Shown piece by piece: positions 24,844 through 33,260 of a stretch of 64,000 nucleotides of DNA; the stretch's first letter is position 1; every line of letters begins with the position of its first letter. The stretch is from contig NZ_CP136520.1 in NCBI RefSeq assembly GCF_032813545.1, positions 2,598,001 to 2,662,000 of the forward strand. The letters are read 5' to 3'. Below the pieces are notes generated by a model, which was not told where the DNA came from, did no database searches, and saw only the letters and a program-made list of their open reading frames with translations. The stretch comes from Nodosilinea sp. E11 (GTDB lineage Bacteria > Cyanobacteriota > Cyanobacteriia > Phormidesmidales > Phormidesmidaceae). The translations under genes were made by a program, and so were the position numbers.

Positions 24844-25954
24844 ACATATCAAGCCCCACTGGTCGGAGCTGCCGCCGACCTGGCGCTACGTGATTGGCAC
24901 GGCAATGCAGGCGGGCGAGCTGGTGCTCAAGCTGGGCTGCGTGGGGGCGATCGCTACCTCGACCTGGGTAATGGTCGATCAGGAGACCAATGAATCCTGG
25001 GGGGCACGGTTCAGGAAAGTCAGCGCTGTGGCGGAGGCAGCAGTTGGGTTTTACGACGATGACTTCAAATCCCTCATCAGCAAAGGCGACGTGATCGCGG
25101 GCTACACCGTCAACTCGGGCTTTGGCCTGCGGATGCACCCGATCCACCAGGAAATGCGGATGCACTCGGGTATCGATTTGCCGACGCCGGAGGGTGTGTC
25201 GATTCATGCCATCGGCTACGCGGGGGATCGGGTGTCGGTGCGCTGCTGGAGCGATCCGAAGGGCTATGGGACGGTGGCGGATATGACCAGTTCGGCGTTC
25301 CCTGAGATCACGTTTAGGGCAGCGCATCTGTCCCACTGCAAGGGGGGTGAGCACCGGGCCGGGGTGGTGGTGGCCAAGACGGGTAACACGGGTGGCAGCA
25401 CGGGCGCTCATCTGCATTGGGAGCAGCTACAAGGCGGTGTGGCCCAGGCTCCGCAGAAGGGCTATCTGGTCTGGGCGCTGAATGGCCGCAAGCCGAATGA
25501 GCGGCTGGGGGATACGATTGCGCTCTACCAGGCGATTGTCGCCAAGGAGTCGGGTGGTGACCCTACTGCCGTCAACCCTGACACGGGGGCGCTGGGCCTG
25601 GGGCAGGTGATGCCGCAGAACCTTAATTGCTCCTGGGACGGTAAGCCGAAGAGCAACTGCGGCTGGGATTACGATGTGCTGGGCCGCGATGTGTCGCCCC
25701 AGGAGTTTTTGCAGAATCCCGAGATTCAGCAGCAGATCGTGGGAGTCAAGTTGGAGAGTGCTCTACAACGACAAATTCAGGCGGGCCACGATATGAATAC
25801 GGCAGTGAAGCGGGTGGCGGCGGAGTGGTATTCGGGCAACCCTGAGCTGGCCCACGATACTCGCCCCCAGGCGGGCTATGAGTCTATCAAGAGCTATGCC
25901 GACAGCGCGGCGGAGAAGTTCCACCGGCTCCGGCAGCAGAACTTGGAGAAGTAG
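24827..25954 (+). CDS. Membrane-anchored M23 endopeptidase + SLT lytic transglycosylase fusion
   Basis: A 375-residue bifunctional wall hydrolase. One transmembrane segment (about 30-48) is followed by a LytM/M23 domain at about 85-225, with zinc ligands in MRMHSGIDLP and GAHLHWEQ. A soluble-lytic-transglycosylase domain spans about 225-365, with catalytic Glu in IVAKESGGDP and the motif GALGLGQVMP. Both cross-link and glycan cutting in one protein is typical of enzymes that open the wall for conjugation or secretion machines (VirB1-like) or for virion entry. It is the last gene of the operon and is followed by a hairpin and iterons. Confidence 0.88.
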   Translation: MNSTVKHIKPHWSELPPTWRYVIGTAMQAGELVLKLGCVGAIATSTWVMVDQETNESWGARFRKVSAVAEAAVGFYDDDFKSLISKGDVIAGYTVNSGFGLRMHPIHQEMRMHSGIDLPTPEGVSIHAIGYAGDRVSVRCWSDPKGYGTVADMTSSAFPEITFRAAHLSHCKGGEHRAGVVVAKTGNTGGSTGAHLHWEQLQGGVAQAPQKGYLVWALNGRKPNERLGDTIALYQAIVAKESGGDPTAVNPDTGALGLGQVMPQNLNCSWDGKPKSNCGWDYDVLGRDVSPQEFLQNPEIQQQIVGVKLESALQRQIQAGHDMNTAVKRVAAEWYSGNPELAHDTRPQAGYESIKSYADSAAEKFHRLRQQNLEK

Positions 25955-26038
25955 CCTCGGCGATGATCGCACCATCATGACAACCGCTGGTGCCCTGGGC
26001 CTGGGATCTGAGAACTCTCCATTAAGTCGTTTTTATTC

Positions 26039-26257
26039 ACGACTCATTCACGACTTGATAACGACTCCATTTGAATTTCGATAAAAGCCATCACTGTTTT
26101 GATGGTTTTGGATCATTAGGTCACGTTTATTCACGACTTGATAACGACTTAATAACGACTTAATAACGACTTAATAACGACTCTAAGGAGCTTGACAGAA
26201 GCGACTGCTGAGGATGGTGGGCTCATTCACGACTTAACAACGACTTGATCACGACTT
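26039..26257 (+). repeat. Iteron array: eleven ACGACT(T) copies in 11-bp phase
   Basis: ACGACT(T) starts at 26039, 26050, 26061; then 26133, 26144, 26155, 26166, 26177; then 26229, 26240, 26251. Within each cluster the period is exactly 11 bp, so the copies lie on the same face of the helix. The central unit is ATAACGACTTA. An inverted copy (AAGTCGT, 26024-26030) precedes the first cluster and a lone copy occurs at 26522. Phased iterons are the hallmark of plasmid replication origins and of partition or RHH-operator sites. With a primase/helicase in the same element, an origin of replication is the leading idea. Confidence 0.8.
26083..26109 (+). terminator. Hairpin between iteron clusters
   Basis: AAAAGCCATCA (26083-26093) pairs with TGATGGTTTT (26100-26109) across a 6-nt loop, with one G-U pair. 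It lies about 130 bp after the hydrolase stop, between the first and second iteron groups, and could end the operon transcript before it enters the origin-like region. Confidence 0.5.
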
Positions 26258-26957
26258 GCGATATCCGGCCCATCCATCGGTGTCTTGCTTCGAGCAGCAG
26301 GGGGAGCCGCCCTGGGGGCTACGCCACTTCACTCCGTTTCGTGGCTTCGCGTTTCACACACCACGCCCAGCCTTGGGGTAAGGGGATGCCAGAATGAAGC
26401 TATATCAAAGCTTTTGGGCGTTGCAGGTAATGGTTGGTCGTTTACGAATTATTGCTTAATTCCCGAAACCCCTTACGGATAGAGGGTTTAGCGCCTCGCT
26501 GCCTGTACATAAAGCCCAATCACGACTCGGCGAATTGACTGAGACGGAAGCCTCATTAGCTACCACAGGTGGCCACGCTAACCAAAATTAACCCACAGCC
26601 CTCAATTGCTTATCCAGCAAGGGTTTTCAAAATTTTGCCAAGATCTTGGCGTACTGTGTGGCCTTTCCGCGAAGCCCCCAATAGGGGGCGTAGCATTGGG
26701 TACCGAGAGCAAAAGAGTATCCCAAACTATCCAGAGCTGAAACCAACCAGGCTGTGGATAGTTTGCATAGCCTGATGGTGTGGTGTTCCTGGTTCGGTTA
26801 GCTAGCTGACTCAACGCATTGGCCGGTTGGAAGTAGCCTGCTCAATCTGCCAAGTGTGACTAGCTCAAGCCCACTACACCAACATTGTGGGAGCAGCAAT
26901 CGAATTTAACGAACAAAATGTGTTTTACGCGTTTTCAAGCTGAGCTTACGCGTTTTT
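26258..26957. other. 700-bp non-coding stretch
   Basis: No supported gene. It holds a short CCCCC-AATA-GGGGG hairpin with flanking CGAAG/CGTAG (about 26668-26692), GGCTACGCC-type cyanobacterial repeat fragments near 26317, a lone ACGACT motif (26522) and the long-spacer inverted repeat at 26723-26765. Together with the iterons it forms a ~1-kb intergenic control region, the longest in the island. Confidence 0.5.
26723..26765. repeat. 11-bp perfect inverted repeat with 21-bp spacer
   Basis: CAAACTATCCA (26723-26733) and TGGATAGTTTG (26755-26765) are exact reverse complements. This size and spacing is seen in operators and in the inverted repeats beside oriT nick sites; neither is proven. A 3' role for the convergent AlbA_2 gene is unlikely because the repeat lies about 190 bp past its stop. 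Confidence 0.5.
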
Positions 26958-28607
26958 TTACGCGATTGTGTAATATGCACCTCTACCTTGACCATGTAGC
27001 TGCAGTTTGCCCTCTTTCTGCAAATGGCGTAGAAGATTGCTAGCTTGGGAGTCGCTGAGATGGCAGAGGTTAGACACTTCTCGGCGGGTCACCTGGCCAT
27101 TGGTCTGAGTAAACCGCAAGACCATTTCTGCTTGTTGAATGGGTTCAAACCCAACTTGGCGGACGTACTCAGCACTTTCTCCTAAGCTGCGATAGATATT
27201 TGGACTGAGCATGTAGGTTCGTCCTCTTGTCGCGCCTCGAGGTTCCACTAAGCCTGCTTCTACTAACCGTTCAAGCACAGACCGAGCGACAGAATCGTTC
27301 TTTTGAATAGCATGAGCGGCCATAGCTGTGTCAATCCGTCTTTCTTGTCGCAACCGCGACAAAATGATCAGGGCATCTAAGGGAATCGGTCTTGCAGTTC
27401 GTGACTCCTCTTCCACAATCATCTTGTAGAAAGGAATATCGGCTTCGGTGCAGCTCAGCACAACCTTAACGGTTGAGGTGTCGCTGCCGGTGTAATCGGG
27501 GGCGGGGCGTCCATAGCGAAGCAGCCCCTGAAAGATCAGATCTACCCCTCGTCCCGTTCGCTCGGCAAGGCCAATGCGTTTGATAGCATCTGCGAGGGCC
27601 GGGTTGCGAGGCTTTGGCTCCACGACTAACAGATTGTCGATGGTGACGCCTTCTACAAAGCCGCCAGGGTTGCTGATCGAGAGACCATCTACCTCCATGC
27701 GAATAAAAACCGTGCCCAGTTTGGTGTAGTCGCGGTGAATTAAAGCATTGACGGCAGCTTCCCGGAAAGTACGGGGATCGTAGTTAGGAATGGGGACTCG
27801 AAAAAGCCCCCATTGAATTTCGTCTTCTTCTAAACGAGCCTCAAACAGGGTGGAGAGGCGTTCAAAGGTTTTCAGCAGGGGAAAACGATAAAAGTCGTTG
27901 ACGCGAATTTGTTGGTTCGCTTCCCGTACCTGAAAAGCAACTTCGTGGGTAGGTAGATGCTCTCGCAGGGCACTTTCTCGGCCCAGCACCAGTAAGCCAG
28001 TAACGGTTGGTACCTTTCTACCCTCATAAGTACGAGTCATGCCCAGAGCGCCTTCCAGCTCCTCATCGGTTAGGGCTAACAGTGATGTATCACCTCGATA
28101 GCGCTCGACCATTTGCCGCAAACGTTCTTGCTCCAGGGGATCGAAGGCATCCAGGCTAGCTTCCGGGATGGGCAAAGCTGAGTAGTCTAGTAGACCCAGG
28201 TCAGCTTGGCGGCTAGCAAACTCATAGGGGTAAAACGGTACGCATTCAGGTATTCCGTGGGCGTTGATGCGGCGACGCTGAATGAGGCCCTCAGAGGTTG
28301 CCACCAGGCGATTAGACTTAGGTACTTCAATCGCGGCTACCAGATGTCCTTCTTCTTCAAGGACGCTAATGCGGATACTGACTGGTGGATTGGTACGGTT
28401 GGCAATGAATGCGGCTAAGGTTTCGGTCTGCTGATGGCTGGTATGTAAGCCGGTGATGGATCCATCATCTTCGACTCCTAGATACAGTACACCCCCCTCG
28501 GTATTGGCTAAACAGACCACCGTGGCAATTAGGTCGCGATCAGGTAAACGCTTCTGATCGCTCTTAAACTCTACGGTTAGGGTTTCTTGGCTGGGAACAG
28601 TACGCAC
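26958..28607 (-). CDS. AlbA_2 (Schlafen-like) DNA-binding / RecG-like ATPase-domain transcriptional regulator
   Basis: About 549 residues from the GTG at 28607 (VRTVPSQETLTVEFKSD); a longer form from 28700 is possible but unlikely. The N-terminal AlbA_2 domain (about 5-130) shows TVEFKSDQKRLPDRDLIATV and NTEGGVLYLGVEDDG. A middle HATPase_c_4-like region follows (REAAVNALIHRDYTKLGTVF, NPGGFVEGVT, GRGVDLIFQGLLRYG). C-terminal winged helices end the protein. Such proteins act as regulators, often in mobile elements and near defence genes. CAGGAA lies 8 nt before the chosen start. An AAGTCGT (iteron core, inverted) lies about 15 bp upstream of it. Confidence 0.8.
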   Translation of the reverse strand: MRTVPSQETLTVEFKSDQKRLPDRDLIATVVCLANTEGGVLYLGVEDDGSITGLHTSHQQTETLAAFIANRTNPPVSIRISVLEEEGHLVAAIEVPKSNRLVATSEGLIQRRRINAHGIPECVPFYPYEFASRQADLGLLDYSALPIPEASLDAFDPLEQERLRQMVERYRGDTSLLALTDEELEGALGMTRTYEGRKVPTVTGLLVLGRESALREHLPTHEVAFQVREANQQIRVNDFYRFPLLKTFERLSTLFEARLEEDEIQWGLFRVPIPNYDPRTFREAAVNALIHRDYTKLGTVFIRMEVDGLSISNPGGFVEGVTIDNLLVVEPKPRNPALADAIKRIGLAERTGRGVDLIFQGLLRYGRPAPDYTGSDTSTVKVVLSCTEADIPFYKMIVEEESRTARPIPLDALIILSRLRQERRIDTAMAAHAIQKNDSVARSVLERLVEAGLVEPRGATRGRTYMLSPNIYRSLGESAEYVRQVGFEPIQQAEMVLRFTQTNGQVTRREVSNLCHLSDSQASNLLRHLQKEGKLQLHGQGRGAYYTIA

Positions 28608-28711
28608 GGTTGGGTTCCTGAAGTCGTGCGAGTAGTTTACTTCACAGGAAAGATGTGTTGCAGGTGCGCATGTCCCCGTGCTGAAGGCAAGGGCTAACAA
28701 AGATCACGAAT

Positions 28712-29340
28712 TTGACTGTATTCCAGCTAATGACGGTTAAATTATGGCTAGGGCAGCCATACCTGAGAACCCTTGAGACAGCCCAGTTGCCTAGAATCTT
28801 CGACAACATTGCCCTGGCGCTGATTGACCGCCAGGGCACCAGCGTGACCCAATCGCAGCTGGCGATTTTGCGGAAGGCCCAGTGTGAGCCAGATACCCCG
28901 GCTATTGCTAGAGACCCGCAGCACCACGCTCTGGTGGCCCAGGGGGCGAAACACATTCTGGAAGAGGAAAAGAGTTCGGGGGGGCAGTTGGGGCGACCAT
29001 CGGGGGCCAGGTTCCGCACCTATGAGCGGCTGAAACGCCACGCCCAGGCGGTGAAGGGCACCCTGTTTGAATCTCAGGATTTGGTCAATGCCATTGACCA
29101 GCTCTATCGCTACCCGCTGAGGCAGGCGGCGACGGATCAGCTAAATCGGCAGTTGAAAAGTGGGGTCGATGATCAGCTGCTGGCGGATTTGTGGTGGCCC
29201 TCTACCAGGATGAGCGGCTGTGCCTGGTACATGACAGTGAGGCCACCGGGAACCGCAGATTATTTGCTCAATGGGTCTGTTTCGGCTCTCTAATCGGCCT
29301 GTTTATCTGAGAACCTCAGTCGGAGGCTTCGCTTTCTTTA
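28712..29340 (+). pseudogene. Remnant of a helicase C-terminal region with two frameshifts
   Basis: The reading frame starts without a convincing N-terminal domain and resembles the tail of a large cyanobacterial SF2-type helicase (GRPSGARFRTYERLKRHAQA, LYRYPLRQAATDQLNRQLKS). Near 29190 the expected LADLVVALYQDERLCLVHDS is found only in the next frame. Near 29250 a second shift is needed to read EPQIICSMGLF. Two single-base deletions and a missing front half mark it as dead. The family resemblance is from memory. It lies between the AlbA_2 gene and the STAND cluster and may mark an old recombination junction. Confidence 0.5.
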
Positions 29341-29402
29341 CCATCGCTGCTATAGAAGAACTTTATTGCCAACCTTGTCCTATAACCTCGTTGTTTCGGC
29401 AC

Positions 29403-32400
29403 CTACTTCCAGGCATGGTGTTCACAAGTGCGGTGTGCTTGGCGAGTGGTGTCATCGGTTTGACCAACCACTAGCAAATAACCTCGTAAACGATTACAGG
29501 TATATGCAATCCAACCATTTGACAGAGAAGTGGGCCAAATCCGAACCGTTTTATCAGAACTGCCGCTGACCAGGGTTTGCCCATCGGAGCTTATCGCCAC
29601 CGAGTAGATTGTGTTGAAAAACCTATGGCCCTGAAAGGGTTCTCCGATGGGATTTCCCTGGCGATCCCATAGCCGCACTGTCCCATCCCTACTGCCGCTG
29701 ACTAGAGTTTGCCCGTCGGTACTGATCGCCACTGAATGGACTTCAGCCACATGGCCCTGAAAGGGTTTTCCGATAGGGTTTCCCTGGCGATCCCATAGCC
29801 GCACCGTCCCATCCTCACTGCCGCTGACAAGGGTTTGCCCGTCGGCACTCATCGCCACCGAAAAGACCCTACCTGTATGACCCTGGAAGGGTCTTCCGAT
29901 GGGGTTTCCCTGGCGGTCCCACAGCCGCACCGTCCCATCCCAACTGCCACTGACCAGGGTTTGCCCATCGGCACTCATCGCTACCGAAAAGACCAAATCC
30001 GTATGGCCCTGAAAGGGTTTTCCAATAGGGTTTCCCTGACGGTCCCATAGCCGCAGCGTTTCATCTGAACTGCCACTCGCAATGGTTTGCCCATCGACAC
30101 TTATTGCTACCGAGTTAACTCCATTTGTATGGCCTTGAAAGGGTTCTCCAATAGGGTTTCCTTGGCGGTCCCACAGCCGGACTGTCCCATCTCTACTTCC
30201 GCTGATCAGAGTTTGCCCATCAGCACTTACCGCCACCGAGTAGACCGCATCTGTATGGCCCAGAAAGGGTTCTCCGATGGAGTTTCCCTGGCGGTCCCAC
30301 AACCGTACCGTTCTGTCCCAACTGCTGCTGATCAGAGTTTGCCCATCAGCACTGATCGCCACCGAAGCAACACTGGCCGTATGGCCCTGAAGGGGTTTTA
30401 CGAGGGGGTTTCCTTGTCGGTTCCACAACTGCACAATCCCATTCCAACTGCCACTGACCAGGGTTTGCCCATTGGCACTCATCGCCACCGACTCGAAACC
30501 GAACATGTTTTCCAAGGGTTCTCCGATGGGGTTTCCTTGGTGATTCCACAGCCGCAGCGTCTCATCCTCACTGCTACTGATCATCGTTTGTCCATCAGCA
30601 CTGATCGCTACCGAAGTGACGGTACCTGTATGGCCTTGTAAGGGTTTTCCCATGAGGTTTCCCTGGCGATCCCATAGCCGCACTGTCCCATTCCAACCGC
30701 CGCTGATCATCGTTTGTCCATCGACACTCAGCGCCACCGCAGTGACCCCTTCCGTGTGGCCTCGTAAGGATCTTCCGATGGGGTTTCCCCCGCGATCCCA
30801 CCAGAGAATCGTCCCATCCCAACTGCCGCTGACCAGGGTTTGCCCATCGGCACTCATCGCCACCGAAGTGACCGCATCCGTATGGCCCCGAATGGGTTCG
30901 CCAATGGGGTTTCCCTCGTGATCCCATAGCCGCACTGTTCCATCCTCACTGCCGCTGACCAGGGTTTGCCCATCGGCACTAATCGCCACCGAAGTGACCA
31001 CATCCACATGCCCCCACATGGGTCTGCCAATAGGGTTTCCCTCGTGATCCCATAGCCGCACCGTCCTATCCTCACTGCTGCTGGCAATGGTTTGCCCATC
31101 GACACTGGCGGCTACTGAAGTGACCGCAGCCGTATGGCCCTGAATGGGTTCGCCAATGGGGTTTCCCTCGTGATCCCATAGCCGCACTGTTCCATCCTCA
31201 CTGCCGCTGACCAGGGTTTGCCCATCGGCACTAATCGCTACTGAAGTAACCTCTCTATGACCTGCAACATAATGAGCCTGCATTGCTCGGTTAGGTTTAT
31301 CTAGCACTGCGGTGCTAACAAGCCCAGGGCGTTGTAGATTAGGGAGTTTGATAAAGGGCGAACGCCCCAACCCAATAGCGGCTAATCCGTAAACCAGACT
31401 ATAAATATCATCGATATCCGCCAGGTTTTCTGAAGTCGCTGCATAAAGCTGCATTCGCCTGCGTTCGGATTCGTACACCTTATAGCCCGCAAACCCGCTT
31501 AAGGTGGTGGTAAATACTAAACCCGCTACCAGGCTCCTTATTGCCCATTGCTTCAACCGTTTCTCTCGTTGATTGGCTTGGTCAGCAGCTTCAAAGAAGG
31601 CAACGGATGAAGCGGACATATCCGATCGCGCTTTTTGGGCAAACGTTTTCAGTAAGTCCAGGGCAGGTGGTCTCCACAGCAGACCATTTGGCCGTCCATG
31701 CTGATTCCAGTAGGTAGCGGCTTCATCCAGCCGTCGCTGAAAGCGAATATCATCCCGGCTGCTATCCAGCCATTCGTTCAACGCCTGCCAGTAGCCAAAT
31801 AGGGCCTCGTGGGTCACCTCCGCCACTTCCCCATCGCCATGACTGGCCAGGGTCAACAACCGCACGCCCGGCGAAGAAAAGCGGGCCAGCACTTGCTTCA
31901 CGGCCTCTGGGCTATCCTGACTGGCGATTAGGCTCGCCACCGGGGCGCGACGGCGGGTGTCGCGGGTGCCTTCTCCCAGTTGCACCAGGCCCAGAAAAAT
32001 ACGACGGGCGGTTTCCTGCTCTGCAGGACTGAGGTGGTCGTAGATCTCCTGAGCTTTCCCGGCCAGGGCACCGCCCACGCCCCCCATCTGGCGGTAGATC
32101 TCCGCCGGGACCACCTCCTGGCCCAGCCCCTCCCAAATGCGGGTGAGGGCAAACTGCAACAGCGGCAGCGCCCCCTCCCGGCCCTCGGTGTCCTGCACCA
32201 GCAGGTCAATGATGGCCGCATCCAGGGGATGGCCAGACCGTTCAGCGGGGCGGGCGATCGCCTCTCGTAGTTCCGCCGCTGTCATCGGCGGCACAATCAC
32301 GCTCTGGTCAGAGCCAATAACCTGGCTAAGGGCGGGATGGCGCTGGGTTTCGCCCAAAAAGTCGCTGCGTAGGGTGATCACCACCGACACCTGGCCGCTG

Positions 32401-33107
32401 GAGTCTTGGGCGGCGGTGAGCAGATTGTCGATGAAAGCTTGGCGTTCCTGATCTTCCTTGCAGAGAGAATAAACTTCCTCGAATTGGTCTACCAGCACCA
32501 CCAGTGGCATATCGTGAATTTTGGGAATCAGATTGGCGATGCGGCGCAGCCCGTCATACTCCCCGGTTGTGTTGACTAGACCAAGTTCGGCGGTAAACTC
32601 GCGGGTTTTGGTAACGGGTAGAGGGTCTTGGGTCGCAGTCTTGGCTAGCACCCCTGCCAGGGCTTCCAGGGGGTGGCTACCGGGCACCAACACCACCACG
32701 CGCAGGGAGGTTTTACCGGGCAGGGGACGGCGAGCCAGTTCTGGAATCAGCCCCGCGCGGGCCAGAGAGGACTTGCCACAGCCGGATGGCCCCAGAATGG
32801 GCAACAGCCGGGGGATAGCGTTAACCTGGGTGGATTGGGCCGCTAGGTCTTGGAACCGTTGCCACAGCCGTTGGATCTGAGCTTCTCGCCCAAAGTAGCG
32901 ATCGCCGTCCTGTTCCGTAAACGTCGCTAACCCCTGGTAGGGATTGGGGTCAAGGGACTGGGGAGCGGTTTTCGGAGTGACTGGGGATGGCGGTGCCGTT
33001 TGGTAAATGACATGGATGATATTGCCATCACCGGAGACGATCGCACTGCCCACGGCACTCGATTGAATCTGAATGCCGTGACTGACTTGGATTTCGTCCA
33101 TATCCAC
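29403..33107 (-). CDS. nSTAND NTPase with 14 WD40 repeats (receptor 1)
   Basis: A 1234-residue NLR-like protein. Residues 10-35 carry a beta-rich motif (QIQSSAVGSAIVSGDGN) shared with two upstream neighbours. Residues 60-400 are an nSTAND1 ATPase: FGREAQIQRLW, P-loop GPSGCGKSS (about 106-114), Walker B LVVLVDQFEEVY. A winged-helix/arm region with EVTHEALFGYW follows. A transmembrane-like segment lies near 545-565 (LVAGLVFTTTLSGFAGY). The C-terminus has 14 WD40 units, enough for two seven-blade propellers. STAND proteins act as oligomerising switches in defence or cell-death signalling. The ligand is unknown. It is last in the minus-strand cluster, 153 bp after receptor 2. Confidence 0.88.
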   Translation of the reverse strand: MDMDEIQVSHGIQIQSSAVGSAIVSGDGNIIHVIYQTAPPSPVTPKTAPQSLDPNPYQGLATFTEQDGDRYFGREAQIQRLWQRFQDLAAQSTQVNAIPRLLPILGPSGCGKSSLARAGLIPELARRPLPGKTSLRVVVLVPGSHPLEALAGVLAKTATQDPLPVTKTREFTAELGLVNTTGEYDGLRRIANLIPKIHDMPLVVLVDQFEEVYSLCKEDQERQAFIDNLLTAAQDSSGQVSVVITLRSDFLGETQRHPALSQVIGSDQSVIVPPMTAAELREAIARPAERSGHPLDAAIIDLLVQDTEGREGALPLLQFALTRIWEGLGQEVVPAEIYRQMGGVGGALAGKAQEIYDHLSPAEQETARRIFLGLVQLGEGTRDTRRRAPVASLIASQDSPEAVKQVLARFSSPGVRLLTLASHGDGEVAEVTHEALFGYWQALNEWLDSSRDDIRFQRRLDEAATYWNQHGRPNGLLWRPPALDLLKTFAQKARSDMSASSVAFFEAADQANQREKRLKQWAIRSLVAGLVFTTTLSGFAGYKVYESERRRMQLYAATSENLADIDDIYSLVYGLAAIGLGRSPFIKLPNLQRPGLVSTAVLDKPNRAMQAHYVAGHREVTSVAISADGQTLVSGSEDGTVRLWDHEGNPIGEPIQGHTAAVTSVAASVDGQTIASSSEDRTVRLWDHEGNPIGRPMWGHVDVVTSVAISADGQTLVSGSEDGTVRLWDHEGNPIGEPIRGHTDAVTSVAMSADGQTLVSGSWDGTILWWDRGGNPIGRSLRGHTEGVTAVALSVDGQTMISGGWNGTVRLWDRQGNLMGKPLQGHTGTVTSVAISADGQTMISSSEDETLRLWNHQGNPIGEPLENMFGFESVAMSANGQTLVSGSWNGIVQLWNRQGNPLVKPLQGHTASVASVAISADGQTLISSSWDRTVRLWDRQGNSIGEPFLGHTDAVYSVAVSADGQTLISGSRDGTVRLWDRQGNPIGEPFQGHTNGVNSVAISVDGQTIASGSSDETLRLWDRQGNPIGKPFQGHTDLVFSVAMSADGQTLVSGSWDGTVRLWDRQGNPIGRPFQGHTGRVFSVAMSADGQTLVSGSEDGTVRLWDRQGNPIGKPFQGHVAEVHSVAISTDGQTLVSGSRDGTVRLWDRQGNPIGEPFQGHRFFNTIYSVAISSDGQTLVSGSSDKTVRIWPTSLSNGWIAYTCNRLRGYLLVVGQTDDTTRQAHRTCEHHAWK

Positions 33108-33260
33108 CTGCTCAACTGAGCGGTCTTAACCTTTATAGCATCAGCCCATCAGGGGTAAGAGCTTGTGGCCGTGCTGGCCAATGTGCCCTACCGTCGCCCC
33201 CATGGTGCCCCAATTGGAGCCGAGAGACCGGATGCGTCGGCCCCAATTGGGTGTTGTGCT

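Noticed and set aside
26285..26814. Several 65-70-codon ORFs in the non-coding stretch
   Set aside because: They lack ribosome-binding sites and coding character, overlap on both strands, and span hairpins and repeat fragments.
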